A DNA stretch of 32,134 bases from an uncultured Pelagibacteraceae bacterium (GCA_902524285.1 CABZCR010000010.1:1-32134), one strand, 5' to 3'. Positions 14,912 through 23,203 are shown, numbered from the stretch's first letter. Made by a program: numbers and translations. The notes: generated by a model not told the origin, from the letters alone.

Positions 14912-16204
14912 TTAAAAATTTATCAATATATGCACATAGACACTTGCAAAGTATCCAATAGCAATAATCGGTGTCCATTTTAAATGACCAAAGAAAGTAT
15001 ACATGCCTCTTGATTGACCCATTAAAGCTACGCCCGCTGCAGATCCTATAGACAACATGCTGCCACCCACGCCAGCAGTTAAAGTAACAAGCAGCCATTG
15101 TGAGTCTGGCATCGCAGGTTCCATTGTTAATACTGCAAACATCACTGGAATATTATCAACAATAGCTGAGAGTATTCCGACTAAAACATTGGCAGTAGTT
15201 GCACCCAAGTCTGTGTACATAAATTCTGATACGTATTCTAGATAGCCTATGAAGCCCAGGCCTCCAACAGACAGAATTACACCAAAGAAAAATAATAATG
15301 TATCCCACTCAACACGAGCAACATTCTCGAAAAAATCATATTTTTGCTCCTCTATGTCTTTAACACTTATTTTAATATAAAAACTATAGAGCTGTAAGTA
15401 AGCCAGACCAGTCATCATTCCAAATACTGGAGGAAGATGTAAAAAATTATGAAAACTTACAGCAGTCACAATTGTTAAAAGACCAAGTAGAATAATTGTC
15501 TTTCCACCATATTTGATTGTTACGCTTGTCTCTGCAACATCAGGCTTATGATCTGAAACAAAAAAGTGCATTATGCTTGCAGGAATAATATAATTTACAA
15601 CAGATGGAATAACCAAAGCAAAGAATTGTAAAAAGTCTAACTGACCAGCTTGCCATACCATTAAAGTTGTAATATCGCCAAAGGGACTAAATGCACCACC
15701 TGCATTTGCAGCGACAACAATATTCACACAAGCTAATCCAACAAACTTAGGACTTGATGAACCTACAGCTACTACTACCGCACATAACACTAAAGCAGTT
15801 GTTAGATTATCAGCTAATGGAGACAAGAAAAATGCCAATACGCCTGTAATCCAGAATAATTGTCTGTAACTAAATTGATTTTTAATTAACCATGACTTAA
15901 GAGAATTAAACACATTGCGTTCTTCAAGAGCATTTATATATGTCATTGCAACTAAGAGGAAAAAAGCAAGTTCTGTATATTCTAGAAAGCTGTGTCTAAT
16001 TTCATGTTCAACCATTTCGTAATGAGGAGTATTGGAATATGCAATTGCAATCATTCCCCATATTAAGCCAGCCGCAAGTACAACCGGTTTTGATTTTCTT
16101 AAATGAGTGAATTCTTCTGCCATCACAAATGCATAAGCGATGACAAAGACAACTAAAGCTGAGAAACCAGCCCAGTGATAGGTTAAATCTAATGAGTGTT
16201 CCAT
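14912..16204 (-). CDS. nhaD: Na+/H+ antiporter NhaD
   Basis: Inner-membrane sodium/proton exchanger of the NhaD/ion-transporter superfamily, 430 residues with about 12 membrane helices. The start HWAGFSALVVFVIAYAFVMAEE and HLRKSKPVVLAAGLIWG are typical of NhaD (each span under 25 residues, about 10-30 and 34-50). Further in are PLADNLTTALVL, NAGGAFSPFGDITTLMVWQ and IVDNIPVMFAV, which hold the charged and polar residues of the ion path. Its ATG lies inside the 3' end of thiP (16-base overlap), which suggests translational coupling to a thiamine transporter gene although the functions look unrelated. Sodium extrusion fits a marine cell. Confidence 0.93.
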   Translation of the reverse strand: MEHSLDLTYHWAGFSALVVFVIAYAFVMAEEFTHLRKSKPVVLAAGLIWGMIAIAYSNTPHYEMVEHEIRHSFLEYTELAFFLLVAMTYINALEERNVFNSLKSWLIKNQFSYRQLFWITGVLAFFLSPLADNLTTALVLCAVVVAVGSSSPKFVGLACVNIVVAANAGGAFSPFGDITTLMVWQAGQLDFLQFFALVIPSVVNYIIPASIMHFFVSDHKPDVAETSVTIKYGGKTIILLGLLTIVTAVSFHNFLHLPPVFGMMTGLAYLQLYSFYIKISVKDIEEQKYDFFENVARVEWDTLLFFFGVILSVGGLGFIGYLEYVSEFMYTDLGATTANVLVGILSAIVDNIPVMFAVLTMEPAMPDSQWLLVTLTAGVGGSMLSIGSAAGVALMGQSRGMYTFFGHLKWTPIIAIGYFASVYVHILINF

Positions 16205-17733
16205 AACTTACCTTTCATAAATACGTATGAAGCTCCAAAGTAAAAGATGCAAAACATTAGCAATATTAGAGAAACTGAATATGCTTCATCCATCCTATAA
16301 CTTCCCATAAGTCTATATATTGTTTGAGTTAGAGTTGACAAGCTATTCGTACCAAAAAAGGAAATGATAACGAGATCACTTGCAGATAGTATTGAAGATA
16401 CTGAGAAAGCGGTAATTATTGGTACTTTTAGTCTAGGAAAATCAATAATTAGAAATCTCTTTAATCCATACATGTTGATACTTTTTGAGATGTCTTCATT
16501 TTCATGCGTAATTTTAAAGTAAGACGGTGCTAGAAAGTTATATGTAAATGGCAGTGAAAAAATTGCGTTTAGTATTATAACAATAAGAATATTAGGTATT
16601 TCAAACAAGTTGATTTTAAATAATAAAATATAATATCCAACAGCCATGACAACTGGCGAAAATATAATAAGTGAATAAATCAATATTTCTGTAAAATATT
16701 TTTTGCGATAGATCAAATTAAGGTAATTGAGAGCTACAAAAACTGAAATGGTTCCTGAAAAAAAACAAATCACAAATGTGTTATTTATTGCATGCCACAA
16801 ATATGATGATGAAATTATATTTATTAGTTCTTTATTGAATCCATTTAAGATTATGAAGCATATTGGAGAAAAAATGAAAATAGAAATCAGTATTATGAAT
16901 ATAATTTCAAAATAGAAAGAAAATCCCTTTTTTTTATTTTCATAAAAATTTCTTTGTTCATCAATTATAAAGTTTGAACTTTTAAAATTTTTAAAGAAAG
17001 CAGTGTATATGAAAAGACATATAAATAATTGTATAAGCAATAAATTTAGAGCTGCATCAAAATCATTATTAAAAATTACAGAATAATAAATCGCTACTTC
17101 TAAAGTTGAATATTTTGGGCTTCCACCCAGAATTAAAACTGGGGTAAAGCTTACAAAGCATATAAAAAAGACTATAACAAAGAGACTGGGTATATTTTTT
17201 TTTATAATAGGCCATTCAATAGCAAAGAAAATTCCTAACTTGTCCAAAGACATTTGTTTTGCAAGCATATATTCATTTGAACTGATATCATTTAGACTTT
17301 GAAATATAATTCTTGTTATTAATGGAGTGTTTAAAATTGTATGACCAAGTAATATGCCAATTATTCCATAAATAGAAAAATATTGTCCGTAAAATGTTAG
17401 GATTCCAAATACTGACAGTATTGTTGGCAATACAAATAAAATTGATAAAAAATTTACGATAAGTTTTATGGTTTTATGATGCCTGTGCCTTATTAATAAA
17501 AGTGCAAATACGGAACCTATTACTATAGAAAAAAAGGCAGAGGCAAATGATTGAAAGATTGTAAAAAAAATAATGCTAAAATAATAATTTGAGAAATTAA
17601 GTATAAAACTAAAATTGTAATAATAAACTAAACCAAATACAGGCAACACAACTGCCGCTAAAACGAGAAAAAAAACTCCTATTGGAATTAGATCTTTTAT
17701 ATTAGCCTGCAATAGTCTCAAGCCAAGTTTCAA
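16189..17733 (-). CDS. thiP: Thiamine ABC transporter permease ThiP
   Basis: Fused, two-domain binding-protein-dependent permease of 514 residues with about 12 hydrophobic segments. Each half has a BPD-transp-1-like unit; the cytoplasmic coupling loops are near MLAKQMSLDKLGIFFAIEWP in the first half and SINMYGLKRFLIIDFPRL in the second. Order and fusion match ThiP of the ThiBPQ thiamine/TPP importer. The gene overlaps thiB by 32 bases. TTG codons at the 5th and 8th positions could also start it, which would shorten the overlap. The expected ATPase gene thiQ is absent; nhaD follows instead, so the ATPase must be encoded elsewhere or shared. Confidence 0.88.
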   Translation of the reverse strand: MKLGLRLLQANIKDLIPIGVFFLVLAAVVLPVFGLVYYYNFSFILNFSNYYFSIIFFTIFQSFASAFFSIVIGSVFALLLIRHRHHKTIKLIVNFLSILFVLPTILSVFGILTFYGQYFSIYGIIGILLGHTILNTPLITRIIFQSLNDISSNEYMLAKQMSLDKLGIFFAIEWPIIKKNIPSLFVIVFFICFVSFTPVLILGGSPKYSTLEVAIYYSVIFNNDFDAALNLLLIQLFICLFIYTAFFKNFKSSNFIIDEQRNFYENKKKGFSFYFEIIFIILISIFIFSPICFIILNGFNKELINIISSSYLWHAINNTFVICFFSGTISVFVALNYLNLIYRKKYFTEILIYSLIIFSPVVMAVGYYILLFKINLFEIPNILIVIILNAIFSLPFTYNFLAPSYFKITHENEDISKSINMYGLKRFLIIDFPRLKVPIITAFSVSSILSASDLVIISFFGTNSLSTLTQTIYRLMGSYRMDEAYSVSLILLMFCIFYFGASYVFMKGKLWNTH

Positions 17734-18598
17734 TTAATGGTTCAGACTCTAGAAATACTTTATAATCAATTTCTTTTGGTTTTATTAAATTTTTCATTTT
17801 TTCTGGAACAAGTTCAGTTTTATCAACTGATGGATACATAATGTTCATTGAAGATATTATTTTTTGAATTTCATCCTCAATAATGAAATCTATAAATTTT
17901 TTTGCAAGTTTTTGATTCATTGACTCCTCTCGAACATAAACAATCTCCCTTGTGGCTAAGTGACCCTCAGTAAAATTAAGTGACTTGTATTTGTATTCAT
18001 TTTCATATTCTTGGTGATAAAATGGTGAAGTGCTATAACTCAAAACAAGGTCTGCATTTCCTTCAAGAAAAATTCCATAAGCCTCAGACCATCCTGGTGA
18101 GTATGTTATTATATTCTGATCTAATTGTTTTAACTTAATAGAGAAGTCATCTTTAAATATTGATTTCATCCACCTTAACAAACCAATGCCAACTGGACTT
18201 GTACGAGGATCTTGCACAACGATTTTAAGATCTTCACGATTTACCAGCTCCTCAAAAGTTTTGGGTGGGTTAGTTAGTTTACTACTGTCATAAATAAACG
18301 AAAAGAAACCATGATCATACTCATGCCAATCTTCAATTGAATAATTAAATTCGTGCATTTCTACGCCAAGAATCACATCCTTACCATTCAGAAAAATTTC
18401 ATTATTTAAAGTACCTGCTTGACTGGTTGAGATGAATTGAAGATCGCAATTGCAAATTTCTTCAAACTTTTCTTCTATAATAGGTCCTGGCCCCCAATCA
18501 GCTGAGAAAGAGTCGTAGGTTCCAACAACCAATTTTTCTTGGGCAAAGGAGCTGTTTAAAAAAATAAAAAAAAATAAAATAATTGATATTTTCTGCAT
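17702..18598 (-). CDS. thiB: Thiamine-binding periplasmic protein ThiB
   Basis: Substrate-binding protein of the thiamine ABC importer, 298 residues. A signal peptide (MQKISIILFFFIFLNSSFA) is followed by the ThiB signature YDSFSADWGPGP (28-39). Later blocks, all close to E. coli ThiB, are CNCDLQ, VVQDPRTSPVGIGLLRWM, WSEAYGIFLEGNADLVLSYSTSPFYHQ and FTEGH. It is about 30 residues shorter than the E. coli protein, mainly by a shorter loop between the two early blocks (near 75-90). The start ATG is fixed by GGAGGA 3 bases upstream, and that site is part of the TPP riboswitch. It is the first gene of the thiB-thiP-nhaD-gpx-photolyase run. Confidence 0.93.
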   Translation of the reverse strand: MQKISIILFFFIFLNSSFAQEKLVVGTYDSFSADWGPGPIIEEKFEEICNCDLQFISTSQAGTLNNEIFLNGKDVILGVEMHEFNYSIEDWHEYDHGFFSFIYDSSKLTNPPKTFEELVNREDLKIVVQDPRTSPVGIGLLRWMKSIFKDDFSIKLKQLDQNIITYSPGWSEAYGIFLEGNADLVLSYSTSPFYHQEYENEYKYKSLNFTEGHLATREIVYVREESMNQKLAKKFIDFIIEDEIQKIISSMNIMYPSVDKTELVPEKMKNLIKPKEIDYKVFLESEPLIETWLETIAG

Positions 18599-18600
18599 AT

Positions 18601-18680
18601 TTCCTCCGCTAGCATTATCTAGATCAGGTTTTGGGTCGTTCCGTTATTTGGAACCTCTCAGCAATAGCTCCCCATAATCT
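18601..18680 (-). promoter_or_regulatory. TPP riboswitch (THI element)
   Basis: The minus strand reads GGGGAGCT, GCTGAGAGG, GACCC, AACCTGATCTAGATAATGC and TAGCGGAGGA in order, the canonical TPP aptamer: P2-loop CUGAGA, and the pyrophosphate-sensing arm ACCUGAU-CU-GAUAAUGC. The 3' strand ends in GGAGGA, which is also the thiB ribosome site (plus 18602-18607). Ligand binding would therefore hide the Shine-Dalgarno directly, with no separate expression platform. No terminator is seen between aptamer and ATG. Confidence 0.95.
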
Positions 18681-18687
18681 TCAATCA

Positions 18688-18717
18688 ATTATATATTTAT
18701 CATTCATCATTAATCAA
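18688..18717 (-). promoter_or_regulatory. Promoter of the TPP riboswitch / thiB operon
   Basis: On the minus strand, TTGATT (18717-18712) and TATAAT (18693-18688) are separated by 18 bases. Initiation would fall about 7 bases downstream, just before the TPP aptamer begins, which is where a riboswitch leader should start. Confidence 0.5.
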
Positions 18718-18730
18718 ATATATTTTTGCA

Positions 18731-19165
18731 ATGCAAACTGACATATTAAAAAATATAAAAAACTATACCAAAGATACTGATCCTGGACCGTTCTCAAAAA
18801 ATAATGGTTTTCTTTATAATTTAGAACTCGATGGAATTTTTTATAAAGGATTTACGGTTGAGGAAATTAATTGCAATAAAGCCGGTATAGCGCATGGAGG
18901 TACACTAATTGCATTTGCAGATGGAATTATGGGATATACTGCTTGGAAAAAAGACTCATTCCCTTGCTTAACTGCGAAACTAAATGCTAATTATGTAGGT
19001 CCCGCTCCAAAAGGATCCTGGGTATATGGTTTTGCAGAAATTACGAGAGAAACAAAATCTATTTTATTTATGAAGTGCAACTTATTCATAAATGATAAGA
19101 TTATTTTTACATCAGACGGGATTTTTAAAATTTTAAGAAATCACGGAAAAAAGGATCCATCTTAA
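18731..19165 (+). CDS. PaaI-like hotdog-fold thioesterase
   Basis: Protein of 144 residues with a 4HBT hotdog domain. The segment NKAGIAHGGTLIAFADGIMGY (about 53-72) contains the conserved H-G-G motif and the helix with the catalytic acidic residue; LTAKLNANYVGPAPKGSWVYG is the central strand-turn-strand of the family. Such enzymes hydrolyse acyl-CoA thioesters; the substrate cannot be told. The ATG has no ribosome site, and a TATATT at 18719-18724 lies just before it, so a leaderless transcript is possible. The gene diverges from the TPP riboswitch and is followed after 2 bases by an epoxide-hydrolase-like gene, with which it probably forms an operon. Confidence 0.8.
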   Translation: MQTDILKNIKNYTKDTDPGPFSKNNGFLYNLELDGIFYKGFTVEEINCNKAGIAHGGTLIAFADGIMGYTAWKKDSFPCLTAKLNANYVGPAPKGSWVYGFAEITRETKSILFMKCNLFINDKIIFTSDGIFKILRNHGKKDPS

Positions 19166-19167
19166 CA

Positions 19168-20112
19168 ATGTTTAAGAAGAAAAATTTTAAAATTATTAAA
19201 AATAAGAATATCGAAATCAATACATATATTGATGGAAAGGGTCCATTAGTAATAATGGTTCATGGGTGGCCAGAGTCGTGGTATTCTTGGAGACATCAGA
19301 TTACTTCTTTAGTTAAAAACGGTTTCAAAGTAGCAGTGCCAGATATGAGAGGTTACGGAAAAACCTCAAAGCCAACTGAAATTGATGCTTACAATATTAT
19401 GGAGTTCACTTCAGATATTATCGCTATAGCAGATGAGATGAATGAAGATAATTTTTCTTTAATTGGACACGACTGGGGAGCGCCAGTTGCTTGGAATACG
19501 TCATTGTATCATCCTGACCGAGTTAATAAAGTTTGTGGAATGAGTGTGCCATATGTAGTTTCAAAAATGCCACCAATTGAAACAATGAAATTTTTATTCA
19601 AAGACGTATTTTTTTATATGATTTATTTCCAAGATGAGGGACGTGTCGAAAAAGAGTTAGAGCAAGACATGAGAAAATCTTTGATTGCAGTATATAGTTC
19701 TCTCACAAGCGATGGAGAAGAGTCACAAACTTTTGAACCTAAGCCGTATACAGATGAGATGACTTTCTTAGACTCACTTGGCGAACATAATAAAATTCCT
19801 GATTTTATGTCAGAAGAGGATTTTGATTATTATCTTAAAGAATTTAAAAATGGAGGAATGCGCGGACCAATTAACTGGTATCGAAACATTGACAAAAATT
19901 GGGAAATTACAAAAGACACTCATGAGAAAAAAATATCACCTCCTTCATGTTTTATTGTGGGCGAGCACGATCCTGTGGCTAAATGGAGTTTGATAAATCC
20001 AGCTCTACATGAAAACCTTGTCTCAAATCATGTAATTAAAAATGCAGGTCATTGGGTACAACAGGAGAAGCCTGAAGAAGTAAATAATATACTATTAGAT
20101 TTTCTTAAATAG
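19168..20112 (+). CDS. Epoxide hydrolase-like alpha/beta hydrolase
   Basis: Protein of 314 residues in the alpha/beta hydrolase fold, close to soluble epoxide hydrolases. The oxyanion motif HGWPE is at 32-36. The nucleophile is D102 in the elbow GHDWGA. A charge-relay histidine is in NAGHWVQQEKPEEV near the end, and an acidic residue in VGEHDPVAKW. An aspartate nucleophile separates it from serine esterases and fits epoxide hydrolase or haloalkane dehalogenase; HGxP and lid tyrosines favour the former. No signal peptide, so cytoplasmic. It pairs with the upstream thioesterase gene (2-base gap). The substrate is unknown; aromatic or lipid epoxides are possible. Confidence 0.85.
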   Translation: MFKKKNFKIIKNKNIEINTYIDGKGPLVIMVHGWPESWYSWRHQITSLVKNGFKVAVPDMRGYGKTSKPTEIDAYNIMEFTSDIIAIADEMNEDNFSLIGHDWGAPVAWNTSLYHPDRVNKVCGMSVPYVVSKMPPIETMKFLFKDVFFYMIYFQDEGRVEKELEQDMRKSLIAVYSSLTSDGEESQTFEPKPYTDEMTFLDSLGEHNKIPDFMSEEDFDYYLKEFKNGGMRGPINWYRNIDKNWEITKDTHEKKISPPSCFIVGEHDPVAKWSLINPALHENLVSNHVIKNAGHWVQQEKPEEVNNILLDFLK

Positions 20113-20153
20113 ATTGAAGATTTATCTGTTTTTAGATACATTCTCACTCGTTT

Positions 20154-20230
<77 letters not shown>

Positions 20231-20242
20231 ATGAGGTTATTA

Positions 20243-21280
20243 ATGAGCGTGCCAATCGAAAATTCTTATACAATGCCAGCTGAATGGTTTCCTCACGAGT
20301 GTTGCTGGATGCAATGGCCAACAGAGACATTTCCAACAGATGTAACATCATCTTGGTCACATTTTGATTATCAAAAGGGAAGAGATGCATGGGCAAAAGT
20401 TGCAAATGCCATCTCAAAATTTGAAAAAACTAAAATGATAGTTCATCCAGAGGACTCTGCTAGCGCAAAAAGTCTATTAAGTGAAAAAATAGATATTATC
20501 GAGTTTCCTATCAATGACGCATGGTCAAGGGATTCAGGTGCTATATTTCTCTTAGATGATAATCATAGATTAGCAGGGGTGGACTCTGATTTTAATTGTT
20601 GGGGTTATAAAGAAAATTATGAGCTTGACGATAAAGTAGCAAAAATGATGATTGAAAAAACTAGGGCCAAATATTTTAAAAACAACATGGTGCTTGAAGG
20701 CGGCTCAATTAATGTTGACGGCAATGGAACACTAATAACTACAGAGCAATGCCTACTCCATGAGAATAGAAATCCTAATCTTTCCAAATTAGAAATTGAA
20801 GCAAACCTTAAGAATTTTTTTGGAGTTAAGAATATTATTTGGTTGAAATATGGAACAGATGAAGGAACAAATGGTCATGTAGATAATGTTGCATGTTTTA
20901 TCTCTCCTGGAAGAGTTATGGCTATGACATGTCAAGACAAACAAGATCCATATTATGACTTACTAAATGAAAATCTAGAAATTTTAAAAACTTCAAAAGA
21001 TGTAAATGGAAATGACTTAGATGTAATTGAATTAGAGATGTCTTATAAAAGAATAATTCCAAATGATGATGAGCCATGCTCATATATTAACTTCTATATT
21101 GCAAATTCAGCTGTAATTCTTCCAATTTTCGGAGATGAAAAGGCAGATCAAAATGCTTTAGAAATAGTTAAAAGTTCATTTCCTGATCGAAAAGTAGTTA
21201 CTCTTGATGGGTCTCATATACTTTTGGGAGGAGGTGGTGTACACTGCATTACGCAACAACAACCAAGGAGTAAATTGTGA
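20243..21280 (+). CDS. aguA: Agmatine deiminase
   Basis: Hydrolyses agmatine to N-carbamoylputrescine plus ammonia in the arginine-decarboxylase route to putrescine. It belongs to the Porphyromonas-type peptidylarginine deiminase/AguA family. Visible features are MPAEWFPHECCWMQWP near the start, NDAWSRDSGAIF, VLEGGSINVDGNGTL, DEGTNGHVDNVACF, and the catalytic cysteine C335 in GGGGVHCITQQQP close to the C-terminus. Length is 345 residues. The open frame runs back into tRNA-Pro, so upstream codons are impossible starts. ATG at 20243 is chosen over 20231 because GAGG at 20233-20236 sits 6 bases before it. The gene overlaps aguB by 4 bases and probably shares a transcript with tRNA-Pro. Confidence 0.93.
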   Translation: MSVPIENSYTMPAEWFPHECCWMQWPTETFPTDVTSSWSHFDYQKGRDAWAKVANAISKFEKTKMIVHPEDSASAKSLLSEKIDIIEFPINDAWSRDSGAIFLLDDNHRLAGVDSDFNCWGYKENYELDDKVAKMMIEKTRAKYFKNNMVLEGGSINVDGNGTLITTEQCLLHENRNPNLSKLEIEANLKNFFGVKNIIWLKYGTDEGTNGHVDNVACFISPGRVMAMTCQDKQDPYYDLLNENLEILKTSKDVNGNDLDVIELEMSYKRIIPNDDEPCSYINFYIANSAVILPIFGDEKADQNALEIVKSSFPDRKVVTLDGSHILLGGGGVHCITQQQPRSKL

Positions 21281-22146
21281 CAGAAGTAACCGTGGCAGCA
21301 ACGCAAATGGCTTGCTCTAATGATACTGATAAGAATGTGATTAACGCTGAGAAACTTGTCAGACAGGCCGCTTCCGAAGGCGCTCAAATAATTTTAATTC
21401 AAGAGTTATTTGAATCACAATATTTTTGCATGGATCAAAAAGAAGAACTGTTTGAGTTATCAAAGCCTTTTGAGAACCATCCAACAATAAAAAAATTTTC
21501 TGAATTAGCTAAAGAGCTGAAAGTTGTTTTGCCAGTGAGTTTTTTTGAAAAAGCAAATAGGGCTCATTATAATTCAGTTGCGATTGTAGATGCCGATGGA
21601 AATGTATTAGGAAAATATAGAAAGTCGCACATTCCTGATGGACCTGGCTACCAGGAAAAGTTTTATTTTAATCCTGGAGATACAGGTTTCAAAGTATGGG
21701 ATACAAAATACGCCAAGATTGGGGTTGGTATATGTTGGGATCAGTGGTTTCCGGAAGCCGCAAGGTCCATGGTTCTAAGTGGAGCAGAATTATTACTATA
21801 TCCAACTGCTATTGGAGGAGAACCGGAAGATGATGGATTTGATAGCTCTGATATGTGGCAAAGAGCAATGATAGGTCACTCTGCATCAAATCAAATACCA
21901 GTCATTGCTTCAAATAGAATTGGAACTGAAAAAGGAATTGATATTGAAAACTACTTTTATGGTCGTTCCTTCGTGACAAATCATGTTGGCGACAAGATCG
22001 CAGAAGGAAGTAGAGATAAAGAAGAAGTACTGATAGGTAAGATTAATTTGTCTGAAGCTGAAACCTTGCGAAACGTTTGGGGGGTGTTTAGAGATCGAAG
22101 ACCTGAACTATATAAAGGCCTTCTAAATCTAGATGGATCAGAATAG
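21277..22146 (+). CDS. aguB: N-carbamoylputrescine amidase
   Basis: Nitrilase-superfamily amidohydrolase converting N-carbamoylputrescine to putrescine, CO2 and ammonia, the step after AguA. The catalytic triad is visible as E43 (LIQELFESQYF), K116 (GKYRKSHIPD) and C153 (GICWDQWFPEAAR). The length of 289 residues is typical. The start is GTG at 21277, overlapping the aguA stop (GTGA), with AAGGAG at 21265-21270 as ribosome site. Direct pairing with aguA makes the assignment strong. Putrescine could be an end product or a nitrogen and carbon source; the window does not decide. Confidence 0.94.
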   Translation: MTEVTVAATQMACSNDTDKNVINAEKLVRQAASEGAQIILIQELFESQYFCMDQKEELFELSKPFENHPTIKKFSELAKELKVVLPVSFFEKANRAHYNSVAIVDADGNVLGKYRKSHIPDGPGYQEKFYFNPGDTGFKVWDTKYAKIGVGICWDQWFPEAARSMVLSGAELLLYPTAIGGEPEDDGFDSSDMWQRAMIGHSASNQIPVIASNRIGTEKGIDIENYFYGRSFVTNHVGDKIAEGSRDKEEVLIGKINLSEAETLRNVWGVFRDRRPELYKGLLNLDGSE

Positions 22147-22151
22147 TGAAT

Positions 22152-22430
22152 ATGAAAGCTAAAATCTATAAACCCTCTAAAACTGCAATGCAGTCTGGAA
22201 GATCAAAATATAATAAATGGGTTTTAAAATTTTCGGACAAAAAAAATCAACTTAAAGATACTATGATGGGTTGGAATGGTGGCAGTAGTACTGTTTCTCA
22301 AATTGAATTAAAGTTCTCATCTAAAGAAGAAGCAGTTAATTATGCAAAAAAAAATAGTATTGATTATGAAGTTCTTGAATCCTCAGAGAGGAAAGTTATA
22401 AATAAATCGTATGCAGATAACTTTAAATAA
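22152..22430 (+). CDS. Complex I NDUFS4-like accessory subunit
   Basis: Protein of 92 residues matching the ETC complex I subunit conserved region, the NDUFS4/18-kDa homologue found in alphaproteobacteria and mitochondria. Matching segments are KIYKPSKTAMQSGR at the start, TMMGWNGGSSTVSQIELKF in the middle, EEAVNYAKKNSIDYEV and KSYADNF at the end. It is thought to stabilise the NADH-oxidising arm of complex I. A GTG at 22146 could start it, but ATG at 22152 gives the usual N-terminus; no good ribosome site is visible for either. The stop codon TAA (22428-22430) directly abuts nucleotide 1 of tRNA-Arg. It is far from the nuo operon, as is common for this gene. Confidence 0.88.
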   Translation: MKAKIYKPSKTAMQSGRSKYNKWVLKFSDKKNQLKDTMMGWNGGSSTVSQIELKFSSKEEAVNYAKKNSIDYEVLESSERKVINKSYADNFK

Positions 22431-22507
22431 GCGCCCGTAGCTCAGCTGGATAGAGCAACAGCCTTCTAAGCTGTGGGTCAGAGGTTCGAATCCTCTCGGG
22501 CGCACCA
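22431..22507 (+). tRNA. tRNA-Arg (UCU)
   Basis: Acceptor GCGCCCG pairs with CGGGCGC. The D arm has AGCTCAGCTGGATAGAGC, and anticodon stem ACAGC/GCTGT encloses CTTCTAA with anticodon TCT. The T arm has GGTTCGAAT. Discriminator A and encoded CCA (22505-22507). The 5' end touches the preceding stop codon without spacer. Confidence 0.97.
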
Positions 22508-22515
22508 TTATTAAA

Positions 22516-23175
22516 ATGAATAAATTTTTTATAATTACCACATTTATACTAATACTAATTTCAACAATTCTTTCAAATGCTGAAAATGTTTATGATCTCT
22601 TTGCAACGGGAAAAAAAGAAGAAGCAATTAATGTTTTAAAAGATATTGTTAAGACTGAGTCAAACACAGATGCAAAGTATATTTTAGGACTTCTTTATAA
22701 CGACGCATCTACAATAAATTTATGTAAGATTGATGACTTTTGTATTGACGAGAATGAGTCAAATTACAAAAAAGCTTATGAGATTTTTTTAGATCTATAT
22801 GAAAATGATAATGACCCAAGAGCAGCTTACGCAATAGGAGAATATTACGATAATCATTGGGTATTTTGGCCGAATTATAAAAAAGCATTTAAGTATTATT
22901 TATTTGCTGCAGAAAGGGGCGTACCAGAAGCTCAATATAATGTCGCAAACATGTATGAATTTGGAGATGGAGTAAAAAAAGACCTCATTCAATCAGTTAG
23001 GTGGTATCTGCAATGCAATATATCCTCATTATGCGGCGCTGGAAAAGAAGGAATTGATGATCTAATTGCAGAACTAAGTTCTGAAGAGTTAGATTACGCA
23101 CTGTCAATGATAGATGAATCAATTGAAGAGGTAGATATTCGAATAACTGCAGCACGATCAATTGTGGTTCGGTAA
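22516..23175 (+). CDS. Exported Sel1-like repeat protein
   Basis: Protein of 219 residues with a signal peptide (MNKFFIITTFILILISTILSNA, cleavage near 22) and helical Sel1/TPR-like repeats. Repeat elements are DAKYILGLLYND, DPRAAYAIGEYY, YKKAFKYYLFAAERGVPEAQYN and VANMYEFGDGVKKD, where the last two follow the Sel1 pattern A-x-x-G-x-x-x-A-x-x-x-L-x-x-x-Y. Such proteins are adaptor scaffolds in the periplasm or at the outer membrane; no partner can be named. Four cysteines (LCKIDDFC and CNISSLC) could form disulfides after export. The ATG is 8 bases after the CCA of tRNA-Arg, with no ribosome site, so it may be translated from a processed, very short-leader mRNA. Confidence 0.75.
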   Translation: MNKFFIITTFILILISTILSNAENVYDLFATGKKEEAINVLKDIVKTESNTDAKYILGLLYNDASTINLCKIDDFCIDENESNYKKAYEIFLDLYENDNDPRAAYAIGEYYDNHWVFWPNYKKAFKYYLFAAERGVPEAQYNVANMYEFGDGVKKDLIQSVRWYLQCNISSLCGAGKEGIDDLIAELSSEELDYALSMIDESIEEVDIRITAARSIVVR

Positions 23176-23180
23176 TTAAA

Positions 23181-23203
23181 TGACACAATATATAGCGGTG
23201 TCA
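23181..23203. other. Stem-loop between the Sel1 gene and aapJ
   Basis: TGACAC (23181-23186) and GTGTCA (23198-23203) form a perfect 6-bp inverted repeat with an 11-base loop, starting 6 bases after the Sel1 protein stop. A pyrimidine-rich but mixed stretch follows, so it is at best a weak terminator; it could be an operator for aapJ. The rest of the 130-base spacer is AT-rich and holds AAGGA before the aapJ start. Confidence 0.3.

Noticed and set aside
14832-15098. 88-codon minus-strand open frame spanning the gpx/nhaD junction
   Set aside because: Out-of-frame shadow of nhaD and gpx, both with intact family motifs.
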